The notes under the pieces are model-generated. The model was not told the origin of the DNA and ran no database searches. It saw only the letters and a list, made by a program, of their open reading frames with translations. From an uncultured Eubacteriales bacterium (GTDB taxonomy: Bacteria > Bacillota > Clostridia > Oscillospirales > Acutalibacteraceae), in assembly GCA_934525065.1 (NCBI GenBank), contig CAKSYX010000001.1:186001-250000 (forward strand): 64,000 nucleotides of DNA, written 5' to 3'. Below are positions 30,207 through 38,389 of the stretch, piece after piece; the first letter of the stretch is position 1, and each line of letters starts with the position of its first letter. Position numbers and translations under genes: made by a program.

Positions 30207-31043
30207 TTATTTGTTGACCTTGTGAATCATATTTACAAGCTTGCAAAAAGCAAGGAAGATTGCTCTGAGAACAACACCGCCGGTGTTTTTTCCTTCGGCA
30301 TTGACAACAATTGTTTCCGCGCTGTCATAACCTGCATTTCTGAGAGTGTCAAGAATGACCTGTGCAATGAGCCGGTTCCCCTTGGCACTGGGGTGAATGA
30401 AGTCAAACGCAACAAGCTCGGGATCAGCCGGAAAGGCCGCCGCAACATCTGCAATTATAAACGCACCGGGATTAGTGTCAAGGCAATCCCTGTATGCGTT
30501 ATTGAGGAACTTAACGCCCCTTTCAAATGTTTCATAAAAGGCTCCGGGCATCGGATTATAAAGTGTTTGAACAATGATGAGAGCGTCTTCATTGTATGAC
30601 TTGATCGTTGCGATAATAACGTTGAAATCCGCTTTGAAGTTATCAATGATCTTCTGAGCAGTGTCGTTTTTTTTGAAAACGCCGAGTTCAATAACAGTCT
30701 TGGGAAGGTTATCGAGAAGGAAGTTGTTTCCCCCGATTGAAATACTTATTATGTCAGAGCTTTTGATATCTTCTATGACCTGCGGTTCGGAGATTCTTAT
30801 GAGCATATCTCCGGTCGTATGGCCGGGAACGGCATCGTTGACGTAATCATAGCCGTTGGAGTCCGCAACGATTCTGCCGTAGTTTGCTTCGTCAGGATTT
30901 TTTAGGCCGGAGCCGAAGCCTATCGAATCGCCGAGGACAAGATAGGTAAGCCTGTCCTCTGCGGCAAAGGCAGCAACGGAAAAGCAGCCGAGGATGAGTA
31001 TCGCTGCAAGGAGGATGCTTGTGAAACGTGCGGTTTTTTTCAT
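30207..31043 (-). CDS. Secreted GDSL/SGNH hydrolase
   Basis: 278 residues from the ATG at 31043 (GAGAGGG upstream), three codons after a possible TTG. Signal peptide about 1-27 (FTSILLAAILILGCFSVAAFAA). SGNH blocks are complete: block I YLVLGDSIGFGSGLK (Ser nucleophile near 40), block III SISIGGNNFLLD and block V DFIHPSAKGNRLIA (Asp-x-x-His). Such enzymes hydrolyse esters of lipids or deacetylate carbohydrates outside the membrane. The C-terminus has a hydrophobic stretch AIFLAFCKLVNMIHK that could hold it on the membrane. Divergent from murC across about 205 bases. Substrate unknown. Confidence 0.87.
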   Translation of the reverse strand: MKKTARFTSILLAAILILGCFSVAAFAAEDRLTYLVLGDSIGFGSGLKNPDEANYGRIVADSNGYDYVNDAVPGHTTGDMLIRISEPQVIEDIKSSDIISISIGGNNFLLDNLPKTVIELGVFKKNDTAQKIIDNFKADFNVIIATIKSYNEDALIIVQTLYNPMPGAFYETFERGVKFLNNAYRDCLDTNPGAFIIADVAAAFPADPELVAFDFIHPSAKGNRLIAQVILDTLRNAGYDSAETIVVNAEGKNTGGVVLRAIFLAFCKLVNMIHKVNK

Positions 31044-31189
31044 TAAAATCAATCCCTCTCGTATATTTGCACTTAATACACACGCTAAATTTTAGCATCT
31101 GTCCCACATTTTGTCAATACAGCTTTTCCAATGCGTGCCTTTGCACCGACAACGGCCAAAACTCTTTTGCTCTTTTTTTCAAAAAATTG

Positions 31190-31218
31190 TTTACTAATCG
31201 CCCGATTTGCAATATAAT
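31190..31218 (+). promoter_or_regulatory. Promoter of murC
   Basis: TTTACT (31190-31195) and a consensus TATAAT (31213-31218) with a 17-base spacer. The AGAAGGTGA ribosome site and ATG follow at 31235-31248. Confidence 0.65.
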
Positions 31219-31247
31219 GTAAAAACAAAGAATCAGAAGGTGACGTT

Positions 31248-32627
31248 ATGACATACGAAATAGATGAACTTCTCAAAAAAATAAAACACGTTCATTTTAT
31301 AGGAATCGGCGGCTCGGGTATGTGTCCGCTCGCCGAAATTCTTCTTTCTCACGGATATACAATTACAGGCTCGGACAACAACCCCGGAGATAATATTGAC
31401 AAGCTGCGTTCGCTCGGCGTAAAAATCACAATGGGCCAGAAAGCGGAGAATATCAAGGGTGCGGAAATGATCGTCTACACTGCTGCTCTGCTTCCGGACA
31501 ACCCGGAGCTTTGCGCCGCAAAGGAAAGCTCAATTCCGACTTTTGAACGTTCAAAGCTCTTCGGTGCAATCACGAGAAAGTATTCCAACTGCATCGGTGT
31601 TTGCGGAACTCACGGAAAAACAACCGTAACTTCAATGCTCGTCCAAGTCCTCATTATGGCAGGAAAAGACCCGACAGCCGTCATCGGAGGAAAGCTTCCG
31701 CTCATTGACAGCCACGGCAGAAGCGGAAAAAGCGAAACAATGGTCTGCGAAGCCTGCGAGTTTGTTGACACTTTCCTTGACCTTTCGCCGGACGTTGCGG
31801 TCATTCTCAACATCGACGAGGATCACCTTGATTACTTCAAAACGCTTGACAATATTATAAAGTCGTTTCACAGGTTTTCTCTCCTCACGACACACACGCT
31901 GATTATTAACGGCGATGATGAAAACACACTCAAAGCCGTTGACGGCGTTGAAAAAAAGAAAATTACCTTCGGTTTTAACGAAGATAATGACTACTACCCG
32001 GAAAACATCACCTATAACCGCGGTGCTTTTCCTGAATTTGACGTAATGAGCGGTTCAAAAAAGCTTGCTCACCTCAAGCTGAACATTCCCGGAAAGCACA
32101 ACATTCTCAATGCACTCGCCTGCTTTGCGGCCGCTGTCAATGCCGGCGCAAGCTACAGTGACTGCGAAAAAGGAATTGAGGCTTTTTCCGGCGCAGGACG
32201 CAGATTTGAAATTCTCGGTGAGTTCGACGGAATAACGATTGCGGACGACTATGCCCACCATCCTCATGAACTTGAAGCCACGCTCACCGCCGCTATGAAA
32301 ATGGGATACAAAAACGTCTGGGCAGTCTTTCAGCCGTTCACATATTCAAGAACAGCAATGCTTCTTGATGATTTTGCCCGCGTTCTCCAAATTCCGGACC
32401 GCTGTGTTATGACGGAAATCATGGGTTCAAGAGAGGTCAACACATATAATATCTACACAAAAGACCTCGCGGCGAAAATTCCCGGCAGCGTTTGGTTCAA
32501 CACCTTTGAGGAAGTTTCAAAGTATGTTACCGACAACGCAAAAGAAGGCGACCTCATCATAACCCTCGGCTGCGGAGATATCTACAAAGCTGCAAGGATG
32601 ATGGAAAACATTCTCAAATCAAAATAA
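31248..32627 (+). CDS. murC: UDP-N-acetylmuramate--L-alanine ligase
   Basis: 459 residues, normal for MurC. HFIGIGGSGMCPLAEILL binds the UDP-sugar, GVCGTHGKTTVTSML is the ATP P-loop, NIDEDHLDYF and DDYAHHPHELEATL are conserved ligase motifs, and YTAALLPDNPEL lies in the first domain. It attaches L-alanine to UDP-MurNAc in cytosolic peptidoglycan synthesis. The gene stands alone here rather than in a mur/fts cluster, which is common in Clostridia. Strong promoter and ribosome site upstream, hairpin terminator downstream. Confidence 0.97.
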   Translation: MTYEIDELLKKIKHVHFIGIGGSGMCPLAEILLSHGYTITGSDNNPGDNIDKLRSLGVKITMGQKAENIKGAEMIVYTAALLPDNPELCAAKESSIPTFERSKLFGAITRKYSNCIGVCGTHGKTTVTSMLVQVLIMAGKDPTAVIGGKLPLIDSHGRSGKSETMVCEACEFVDTFLDLSPDVAVILNIDEDHLDYFKTLDNIIKSFHRFSLLTTHTLIINGDDENTLKAVDGVEKKKITFGFNEDNDYYPENITYNRGAFPEFDVMSGSKKLAHLKLNIPGKHNILNALACFAAAVNAGASYSDCEKGIEAFSGAGRRFEILGEFDGITIADDYAHHPHELEATLTAAMKMGYKNVWAVFQPFTYSRTAMLLDDFARVLQIPDRCVMTEIMGSREVNTYNIYTKDLAAKIPGSVWFNTFEEVSKYVTDNAKEGDLIITLGCGDIYKAARMMENILKSK

Positions 32628-32650
32628 CAGAACAAAAACAAATGGAAAAA

Positions 32651-32690
32651 ATTGCCGTGCATTGTCCTCATTTGCGCGGCAATAATATTT
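32651..32690 (+). terminator. Terminator of murC
   Basis: ATTGCCGTGCA and TGCGCGGCAAT form an 11-base stem with one G-T pair, followed by AATATTTT. Confidence 0.65.
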
Positions 32691-32705
32691 TCAGCGGAAA
32701 GCTTA

Positions 32706-32872
32706 AACCGCTGGACAAAAAGCGGTTATAAAATGCGTTTGCGGCTTCCCGCTTATCTGAATCACGCGGGGAAGCCCGGCGTATTCGGAATATAGATTGT
32801 GAGCCTTTCGGTTCGCGTTGAAGCGTCTTATCGACACACATTCTTTTCAGCAGAGGAGAAAAACAGTGTGTT
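32706..32872. other. Run of hairpins in the murC-LRR gap, possible structured RNA
   Basis: Four successive inverted repeats are readable: AACCGC/GCGGTT (32706-32727), GGCTTCCCGC/GCGGGGAAGCC (32743-32776), GAGCC/GGTTC with a TTTC loop (32801-32814), and ACACAC.../...GTGTGT with a longer inner stem (32834-32872). A terminator follows at 32890-32927. No coding frame explains them. It could be a small RNA on the plus strand or simply 3' structure of the convergent transcripts; I cannot match it to a known RNA family. Confidence 0.3.
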
Positions 32873-32889
32873 CATCGGGCGTTTCAGAA

Positions 32890-32927
32890 AAAACCGCCCG
32901 GTGGAATCACTGAGCGGTTTTGTTTTT
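32890..32927. terminator. Bidirectional terminator downstream of the LRR genes
   Basis: AAAACCGC and GCGGTTTT are inverted arms, with T-rich tails on both sides (GTTTTT on plus, TTTTTTC on minus). Most likely ends the minus-strand LRR operon. Confidence 0.7.
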
Positions 32928-32955
32928 CGGTTGTAACACGCGCTGTTTTTGCGGC

Positions 32956-34248
32956 TCACTTCACGTTTTTATAATAAAGAGTGTTTCCGGAAAGCCTATA
33001 GATTTTTGCTTTCTTCACGCCAGAGCCTTTGAGCGCGGTTTTAAGCTTCTTCGCAACGGTCGCGTTCTTGACGTAGAACTTAATGCTACTCGGTGTTCCC
33101 GAAAAGGTTCCGGCCTCAAACCCTTTGGTGAACTTTATGGTGTCGTAATTATAAGAGCCCGGAATGTTCTTTGTGTCCTTGAATGTTACGCTTTTGAGCC
33201 TTGAACAGCCCATGAACGCGTTCTTGGCAATAGCCTTTATTCTTGACGAGAACTTGATACTTTCAAGTCTCTTGCAGTTAAGGAAGGCTTCCTCGCCGAC
33301 AACGGTAATCAGGCCGGGATTTTCAACGTTTTTAAGCGCGGTGCAGCCGGCAAAAGCTCTGGGACAAATCGTAATATCTTTTGCCTTTTTCGGCAAAACA
33401 ACCGTCTTGAGTTTGGTGCAGTAAAAAAAGGCTTCATCACCAATCATGAGCTTTTTGACGGATGACGAAGCGGTGAATTTGACCGTTTCAAGGCTCTTGC
33501 AGAACGAGAAAGCACCCTCGCCGCCAAAAAAAGCCGTTGCCGGAATGGTGAGAGACTTAAACCCGGTTCCCGAAAAACTTCCTTCGGCGAATTTTGATTT
33601 TGCAGGGAATTTAATCGACTTGAGAGCTGCGCAGCCGGAGAAGGCGCTGTCACCAAATCTTACGGATTTTACGTCAAAGGTAACGGTCTTGAGCGCGGTG
33701 CAATTATAAAACGCTGCTTCGCCGATTGCAACATCTCCGCCGCGAACAACAACCTTTTTGAGAGACTTCAGGCTGCTGAAAGCCCCTTCGTCGAGCCAAA
33801 ACTTTTGGGTGCCCTTCGGGAAGATTACGGTTTCAAGCGCATTAAGGTCGCTGAAGGCGTTTGGGTTCACATAGCAAAGCTTTGAGGGAAGAACAAGCTC
33901 CTTGATTTTGTTGTTTTCCTGGGGAATTTGAACGCCCTTCATCTCTATCGTTTCAACGGGAATTCCGTTGATTTCGTCAACGAAGGTTATTTTTGTTGCG
34001 TTTTTCGCCGTCTCTTCGGAATCGAAAAGAGACTTAATTTCATAAAACTTATGCTTTTTTTTGTTTGCATAGGTTTTTCCATATTTAAGGCTATAAACAA
34101 CGTTGTTGATTACACCCTCGCCGGTGTAAACATAACCCTCGATGAACTTCTCCTCCCCTTCGCCGCTATACCAAACAGCGAACGAAGGAAGGGCAAAGGA
34201 CGAAAAAATCATCAACGCCGCAAGAATTGCGCATAAACACTTTTTCAT
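32956..34248 (-). CDS. Secreted BspA-type leucine-rich-repeat protein, copy A
   Basis: 430 residues. Signal peptide about 1-24 (KKCLCAILAALMIFSSFALPSF). From about residue 85 to 400 it is made of LRR_5 (BspA-type) repeats, each a variant of AFxxCxxLKxVxFxxxxxxIxxxA, for example AFYNCTALKTVTF and AFMGCSRLKSVTF. The C-terminus is a short basic SGVKKAKIYRLSGNTLYYKN tail with no sorting motif. BspA-like LRR proteins bind host or bacterial surface molecules; here the ligand is unknown. It is the downstream member of a tandem pair. Relative to copy B it differs at 21 residues between 26 and 197, but at only one residue thereafter. Both copies retain the same ribosome site (GGAGGTTAAG) and probably share the transcript of the upstream secreted gene. 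Confidence 0.88.
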   Translation of the reverse strand: MKKCLCAILAALMIFSSFALPSFAVWYSGEGEEKFIEGYVYTGEGVINNVVYSLKYGKTYANKKKHKFYEIKSLFDSEETAKNATKITFVDEINGIPVETIEMKGVQIPQENNKIKELVLPSKLCYVNPNAFSDLNALETVIFPKGTQKFWLDEGAFSSLKSLKKVVVRGGDVAIGEAAFYNCTALKTVTFDVKSVRFGDSAFSGCAALKSIKFPAKSKFAEGSFSGTGFKSLTIPATAFFGGEGAFSFCKSLETVKFTASSSVKKLMIGDEAFFYCTKLKTVVLPKKAKDITICPRAFAGCTALKNVENPGLITVVGEEAFLNCKRLESIKFSSRIKAIAKNAFMGCSRLKSVTFKDTKNIPGSYNYDTIKFTKGFEAGTFSGTPSSIKFYVKNATVAKKLKTALKGSGVKKAKIYRLSGNTLYYKNVK

Positions 34249-34320
34249 AACTTAACCTCCATTAGTTAAAAGCTAAAGTTCTGCCCGCCGGAATGTGTTA
34301 CCTTATAAACTCCGTCGGCT
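32957..34320. repeat. Tandem duplication unit 1 (1364 bp)
   Basis: Contains LRR copy A plus a 72-base remnant of the 3' end of the upstream secreted gene. The unit is bounded by CGGCT at 32952-32956 and 34316-34320. Exactly the same length as unit 2, with no insertions or deletions seen between them. Confidence 0.9.
34249..34320 (-). pseudogene. 3' remnant of the unknown secreted gene, carried along by the duplication
   Basis: Read on the minus strand this encodes the last residues ADGVYKVTHSGGQNFSF and a stop, matching the C-terminus of the intact gene ending at 35630 (ADGVYKVTHSGGQNFNF) with two nucleotide changes. It has no start and is directly fused at CGGCT to the stop region of LRR copy B. 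It now acts only as the leader of copy A. Confidence 0.9.
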
Positions 34321-35612
34321 CACTTCACGTTTTTATAATAAAGAGTGTTTCCGGAAAGCCTATAGATTTTTGCTTTCTTCACGCCCGAGCCTTTGAGCGC
34401 GGTTTTAAGCTTTTTCGCAACGGTCGCGTTCTTGACGTAGAACTTAATGCCGCTCGGTGTTCCCGAAAAGGTTCCTGCCTCAAACCCTTTGGTGAACTTT
34501 ATTGTGTCGTAATTATAAGAGCCCGGAATGTTCTTTGTGTCCTTGAATGTTACGCTTTTGAGCCTTGAACAGCCCATGAACGCGTTCTTGGCAATAGCCT
34601 TTATTCTTGACGAGAACTTGATACTTTCAAGTCTCTTGCAGTTAAGGAAGGCTTCCTCGCCGACAACGGTAATCAGGCCGGGATTTTCAACGTTTTTAAG
34701 CGCGGTGCAGCCGGCAAAAGCTCTGGGACAAATCGTAATATCTTTTGCCTTTTTCGGCAAAACAACCGTCTTGAGTTTGGTGCAGTAAAAAAAGGCTTCA
34801 TCACCAATCATGAGCTTTTTGACGGATGACGAAGCGGTGAATTTGACCGTTTCAAGGCTCTTGCAGAACGAGAAAGCACCCTCGCCGCCAAAAAAAGCCG
34901 TTGCCGGAATGGTGAGAGACTTAAACCCGGTTCCCGAAAAACTTCCTTCGGCGAATTTTGATTTTGCAGGGAATTTAATCGACTTGAGAGCTGCGCAGCC
35001 GGAGAAGGCGCTGTCACCAAAGTATACGGATTTTACGTCAAAGGTAACGGTCTTGAGCGCGGTGCAATTATAAAACGCTCCTTCGTCGATTGCAACATCT
35101 CCGCCGCGAACAACAACCTTTTTGAGAGCCTTCAAGCTGCGAAAAGCCCCTTCGTCGAGCCAAAACTTTTGGGTGTCCTTCGGGAAGGTTACGGTTTCAA
35201 GCGCGGTAAGGCCGCTGAAGGCGTTTTGGTTCACATAGCAAAGCTTTGAGGGAAGAACAAGCTCCTTGATTTTGTTGTTTTCCTGGGGAATTTGAACGCC
35301 CCTCATTCTTATCGTTTCAACGGGAATTCCGTTGATTTCGTCAACGAAGGTTATTTTTGTTGCGTTTTTCGCCGTCTCCTCGGAGTCGAAAAGTGACTTG
35401 ATTTCATAGTACTTATGCTTTTTTTGGTTTGCACAGGTTTTTCCATATTCAAGGCTATAAACAACGTTGTTGATTACACCCTCGCCGGTGTAAACATAAC
35501 CCTCGGTGAACTCCTCCTCCTCTTCGCCGTAATAAGAAACAGCGAACGAAGGAAGGGCAAAGGACGAAAAAATCATCAACGCCGCAAGAATTGCGCATAA
35601 ACACTTTTTCAT
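34320..35612 (-). CDS. Secreted BspA-type leucine-rich-repeat protein, copy B
   Basis: 430 residues, same architecture as copy A: identical 25-residue signal region, a linker of about 60 residues, LRR_5 repeats and the same C-terminal tail. The segment after the signal peptide is acidic here (GEEEEEF) where copy A has GEGEEKF. Substitutions include codons changed at two or all three bases, such as Glu102 in A against Arg102 in B, and Arg197 against Tyr197. From residue 198 to near 400 the DNA is identical in both. It starts about 18 bases after the stop of the unknown secreted gene and is probably co-transcribed with it. Role: probable surface or secreted binding protein; ligand unknown. Confidence 0.88.
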   Translation of the reverse strand: MKKCLCAILAALMIFSSFALPSFAVSYYGEEEEEFTEGYVYTGEGVINNVVYSLEYGKTCANQKKHKYYEIKSLFDSEETAKNATKITFVDEINGIPVETIRMRGVQIPQENNKIKELVLPSKLCYVNQNAFSGLTALETVTFPKDTQKFWLDEGAFRSLKALKKVVVRGGDVAIDEGAFYNCTALKTVTFDVKSVYFGDSAFSGCAALKSIKFPAKSKFAEGSFSGTGFKSLTIPATAFFGGEGAFSFCKSLETVKFTASSSVKKLMIGDEAFFYCTKLKTVVLPKKAKDITICPRAFAGCTALKNVENPGLITVVGEEAFLNCKRLESIKFSSRIKAIAKNAFMGCSRLKSVTFKDTKNIPGSYNYDTIKFTKGFEAGTFSGTPSGIKFYVKNATVAKKLKTALKGSGVKKAKIYRLSGNTLYYKNVK

Positions 35613-35684
35613 AACTTAACCTCCATTAGTTAAAAGTTAAAGTTCTGCCCGCCGGAATGTGTGACCTTATAAACTCCGTCGGCT
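34321..35684. repeat. Tandem duplication unit 2 (1364 bp)
   Basis: Contains LRR copy B and the last 55 bases of the intact secreted gene. Right boundary is the CGGCT at 35680-35684 inside that gene. It is the likely source layout, since here the upstream gene is complete. Confidence 0.9.
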
Positions 35685-36871
35685 GAAGCTTTAGAACCGA
35701 TATACTTTATGTACTCATCGGAATGAACAGCATTAGCAGATACCAGTAATTCGCCGGAAGCGGAGAACGCAGCGGATTCAAACTCCATTTTCTTGTACAT
35801 ATTTATTTGTGTTCCCGGTGCTTTAATATTGTGCGCAACTGCACTAATCTTATCGGGAACATAATAACGATAGGTTCTTCCGTCCCCATAAACTTTGCCA
35901 TTAGAGCCAACTCTTCTGTTAACAATAGTGGAACCCTCTGAATCGATATCTGCCCACATGATAACATTTTTAGTTCCAACACTATCTTCAGTTCCAACAT
36001 CATTCCTCACTTTATACCAAACAGGTATTACCAAGCCCTTGCCTGCCGAATAGCCTATATCCTGATTCACAAGTGTAATTGAAACATCGTGAACTGTGTT
36101 GTTTTGAACGATGAATCTATCATCCGGGTCATTTGAAACAACGAAGAGTGTTTTTTCTCCGACCGTGACAAGCTCTGCTGTGGTAAAGCCATAATACTTG
36201 TCACCACTTTTATTATACAAAGCAACACCATCCCATGAAACAATAAACTTGTTTCCATACCGTGCAATGCTTGCAATTGATTCCGTATAAGGAACATACG
36301 GAGTTGTTTCACGAGCAGATTCATCAGGGTTAATCATTTTGGGATGTAAAACCTTGTAGCCTTCAACCTCTTGTGTGTTCGGATTGTCTTTCGGCAATGT
36401 TCCTCTGTCCGGAGTTGCTGAAATCAGCGAACGAGGAATTTTTAAAATCCAGTTGTTATACGTGTTGTGCTGCTGAATATTTTCACTTTTACTGCACCAG
36501 CCGGTGATATATACATTCCCCGCATCCATTGTCAGGGCATTTGCATGACCGGCATATCGAAGGAAAACAACCTTGTATCTCGAGGTATCATCCAAATCAG
36601 GATAGTGATAAAGCGCAGCCATTCTTTCGTTTCCTGAAGCTTTAACAACAAACATACTGTTTTTTACACGGGTGACGTAAATTCCGCCCATCGCAGTACA
36701 CTTGTACTCTTTACCCGTAAAATCGGGGTTAAACACGTTAGGTGTGCGGGCTATACGAACGATTTCTGATGTAGTTATAATGTCTATAGCAGATGCATCA
36801 ATATTGATGCCAAACACTACACTAAACAGAACACATACAATTGCGACTATTCGCACTACTTTTTTTCTCAT
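35630..36871 (-). CDS. Secreted protein of unknown function, possibly a beta-propeller
   Basis: 413 residues from the ATG at 36871, with a strong AGGAGG site; ten further upstream codons are open but less likely. Signal peptide about 1-29 (KKVVRIVAIVCVLFSVVFGI). I do not recognise a family. The sequence has repeated short strands of the kind seen in beta-propellers, such as RYAGHANALTMDAGNVYITG, IASIARYGNKFIVSWDG and FESAAFSASGELLVSANA. The GHANALTMD segment recalls the HAND-type motif of some extracellular propeller proteins, but this is weak. No anchor, no lipobox, two cysteines only in the mature part. Located directly upstream of the LRR copies on the same strand, so the three products may work together at the cell surface. 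Confidence 0.7.
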   Translation of the reverse strand: MRKKVVRIVAIVCVLFSVVFGINIDASAIDIITTSEIVRIARTPNVFNPDFTGKEYKCTAMGGIYVTRVKNSMFVVKASGNERMAALYHYPDLDDTSRYKVVFLRYAGHANALTMDAGNVYITGWCSKSENIQQHNTYNNWILKIPRSLISATPDRGTLPKDNPNTQEVEGYKVLHPKMINPDESARETTPYVPYTESIASIARYGNKFIVSWDGVALYNKSGDKYYGFTTAELVTVGEKTLFVVSNDPDDRFIVQNNTVHDVSITLVNQDIGYSAGKGLVIPVWYKVRNDVGTEDSVGTKNVIMWADIDSEGSTIVNRRVGSNGKVYGDGRTYRYYVPDKISAVAHNIKAPGTQINMYKKMEFESAAFSASGELLVSANAVHSDEYIKYIGSKASADGVYKVTHSGGQNFNF

Positions 36872-37141
36872 TATTATTCCTCCTATTTTTTTTACACACA
36901 CCCCTTACTATGAAACCGGAAATTTATCGTCCTCCTACATTATATATTTAATTCATTCACATACACTCTTTTACGCAAGTGACTGATTCCTGCGGCTACC
37001 GAAGGCAACTTGAGCCCGATTTAACATATATGCCCTGCATATATAATGCTGACATCAATAACATATTGTTCCGCTATTGCAAGTATATATCAACAAATTT
37101 CGAAAGTCAACAGATTCGGTGAAAATTTTGCCATGATAAAA
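36872..37141. other. Long leader region upstream of the unknown secreted gene
   Basis: About 270 bases without a gene. On the minus strand there is a TATAAT-like element near 36940 immediately before a first AGGAGG, and a second AGGAGG just before the start at 36871. A small palindrome CATATATGC/GCATATAT lies at 37025-37044. I see no known riboswitch or operator. Confidence 0.4.
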
Positions 37142-37177
37142 AAAGGCTTCCGCAACCCTTTCGGTGCGGAAGCCTTT
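37142..37177 (-). terminator. Terminator of the alcohol dehydrogenase gene
   Basis: Perfect 13-base stem AAAGGCTTCCGCA / TGCGGAAGCCTTT, followed on the minus strand by a run of seven T. Confidence 0.88.
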
Positions 37178-37194
37178 GGCAAATTGGAGCAGTT

Positions 37195-38358
37195 TTAAAG
37201 CGAAGCTTCGAGAATTTCAAAGATGTCCTGTTCTGAAAGCGGCGCCCAGGCCTTGCCAAGACCTTCGTTGACGGCAATGTGATGCGCCATTTCTTCAAGG
37301 CGTTTTTCGTCAATTCCAACCTCACGAAGGTGCATCGGAATTCCGAGCGACTCAAAAAGCTTATAGGTTTCTTCAATCGTTTTTTCTGCAACTTCAGCGT
37401 CGGGAAGCGATGGGTCAATGCCAAAAATGTGCGTACCGAAGCTGACAAAGCGCTCAAGCGTGTTTTCGTTCAAAATCTTACGCATCCAGTGCGGAGTGAT
37501 AATTGCAAGCCCTTCGCCATGGGTGATGTCATAGTATGCGCTCAAAGCGTGCTCAATTCCATGGCACGGCCAGCCTGACGGACTGTTGCCGATTGAAAGG
37601 ATATTATTACAGGCAAGTGAGCAGTCAACCATAAACTCTCCCCTCGCCTCATAATTTTCCGGCTCGCGCAGGCAAATGTGAGCGTTTTTTATAAGGCTCT
37701 TGATTGCGCTCTCACACATTCCGTCGGTAAGCGAGGTGTGGTCGGCGCAGAAGTACTGCTCAATGATATGATTGATGGCGTCCGCCGCACCGGCAGCCGT
37801 CTGCTTTTTCGGAACTGAGAAGGTATAGCGCGGATCGAGAATTGACACCACTGGGAAAAGCAGCTCATCAATATAGCCAACCTTGTCGTTCGTCTCCGTT
37901 CTTGAAATTACACAGCCGCTGTCATATTCCGATCCGGTTGCAGCAAGCGTTAGCACGTCAACAAGCGGAAGAGCCTTCTTCGCCTTCGCTTTATAGGTGA
38001 TGAGCTCCCACGGTTCTCCGTCATAAAGCGCACCGGCGCAAATTGCCTTTGAGCAGTCGAGAACGCTTCCGCCGCCGACCGCAAGAACAACGTCAATATC
38101 ATGCTCTTTGCAAAGCTTTACGCCGCCGAGAACGCTTGTGGTGTATTTCGGGTTTGGCTCAATTCCGCCAAGCTCATAAACTTCAAAGCCTTCAAGAAGA
38201 CTCTTGACCTCATCATAAAGCCCCATTGATTTTATGCTCTTTCCGCCGTAGGTCAAAAGAACCTTTTTCCCGAGTGCGCCGAGAATCTTCGGCAGCTTTT
38301 CAATTGAACCTTTTCCGAAAATGAGCTTTGTCGGAGTGCAGTATGTGAAATTTTGCAT
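37195..38358 (-). CDS. Iron-containing alcohol dehydrogenase (BdhA/YqhD-like)
   Basis: 387 residues. The dinucleotide region VVLAVGGGSVLDCSKAICAGA (about 95-115) and metal-ligand region ADAINHIIEQYF, GWPCHGIEHALSAYYDITHGEGLAIITPHWM (about 190-290, with the Asp and three His ligands) define group III Fe-dependent dehydrogenases. Family members closest in pattern are the butanol/aldehyde dehydrogenases that reduce aldehydes with NADPH during fermentation. Which aldehyde is used here is unknown. It is followed by a strong terminator and preceded by the flavin reductase-like gene with a gap of 31 bases, so both may form a redox operon. Confidence 0.9.
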   Translation of the reverse strand: MQNFTYCTPTKLIFGKGSIEKLPKILGALGKKVLLTYGGKSIKSMGLYDEVKSLLEGFEVYELGGIEPNPKYTTSVLGGVKLCKEHDIDVVLAVGGGSVLDCSKAICAGALYDGEPWELITYKAKAKKALPLVDVLTLAATGSEYDSGCVISRTETNDKVGYIDELLFPVVSILDPRYTFSVPKKQTAAGAADAINHIIEQYFCADHTSLTDGMCESAIKSLIKNAHICLREPENYEARGEFMVDCSLACNNILSIGNSPSGWPCHGIEHALSAYYDITHGEGLAIITPHWMRKILNENTLERFVSFGTHIFGIDPSLPDAEVAEKTIEETYKLFESLGIPMHLREVGIDEKRLEEMAHHIAVNEGLGKAWAPLSEQDIFEILEASL

Positions 38359-38389
38359 TACAAATCACCTTTCTTTTCTGATTTTTCCC

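Noticed and set aside
32690..32930. 6S RNA or SRP RNA in the murC-LRR gap
   Set aside because: The hairpins do not show the 6S central bubble or the conserved SRP tip sequence, and no strong promoter with normal spacing is seen.
34293..35073. Plus-strand open frames repeated identically in both LRR units
   Set aside because: They are reverse-strand shadows of the LRR genes; they match because the units are duplicated, and they have no ribosome sites.
32956..35612. A diversity-generating retroelement acting on the LRR genes
   Set aside because: There is no reverse transcriptase gene or template repeat in the window, and the changes are spread over 170 residues rather than at adenine positions of a short variable region.
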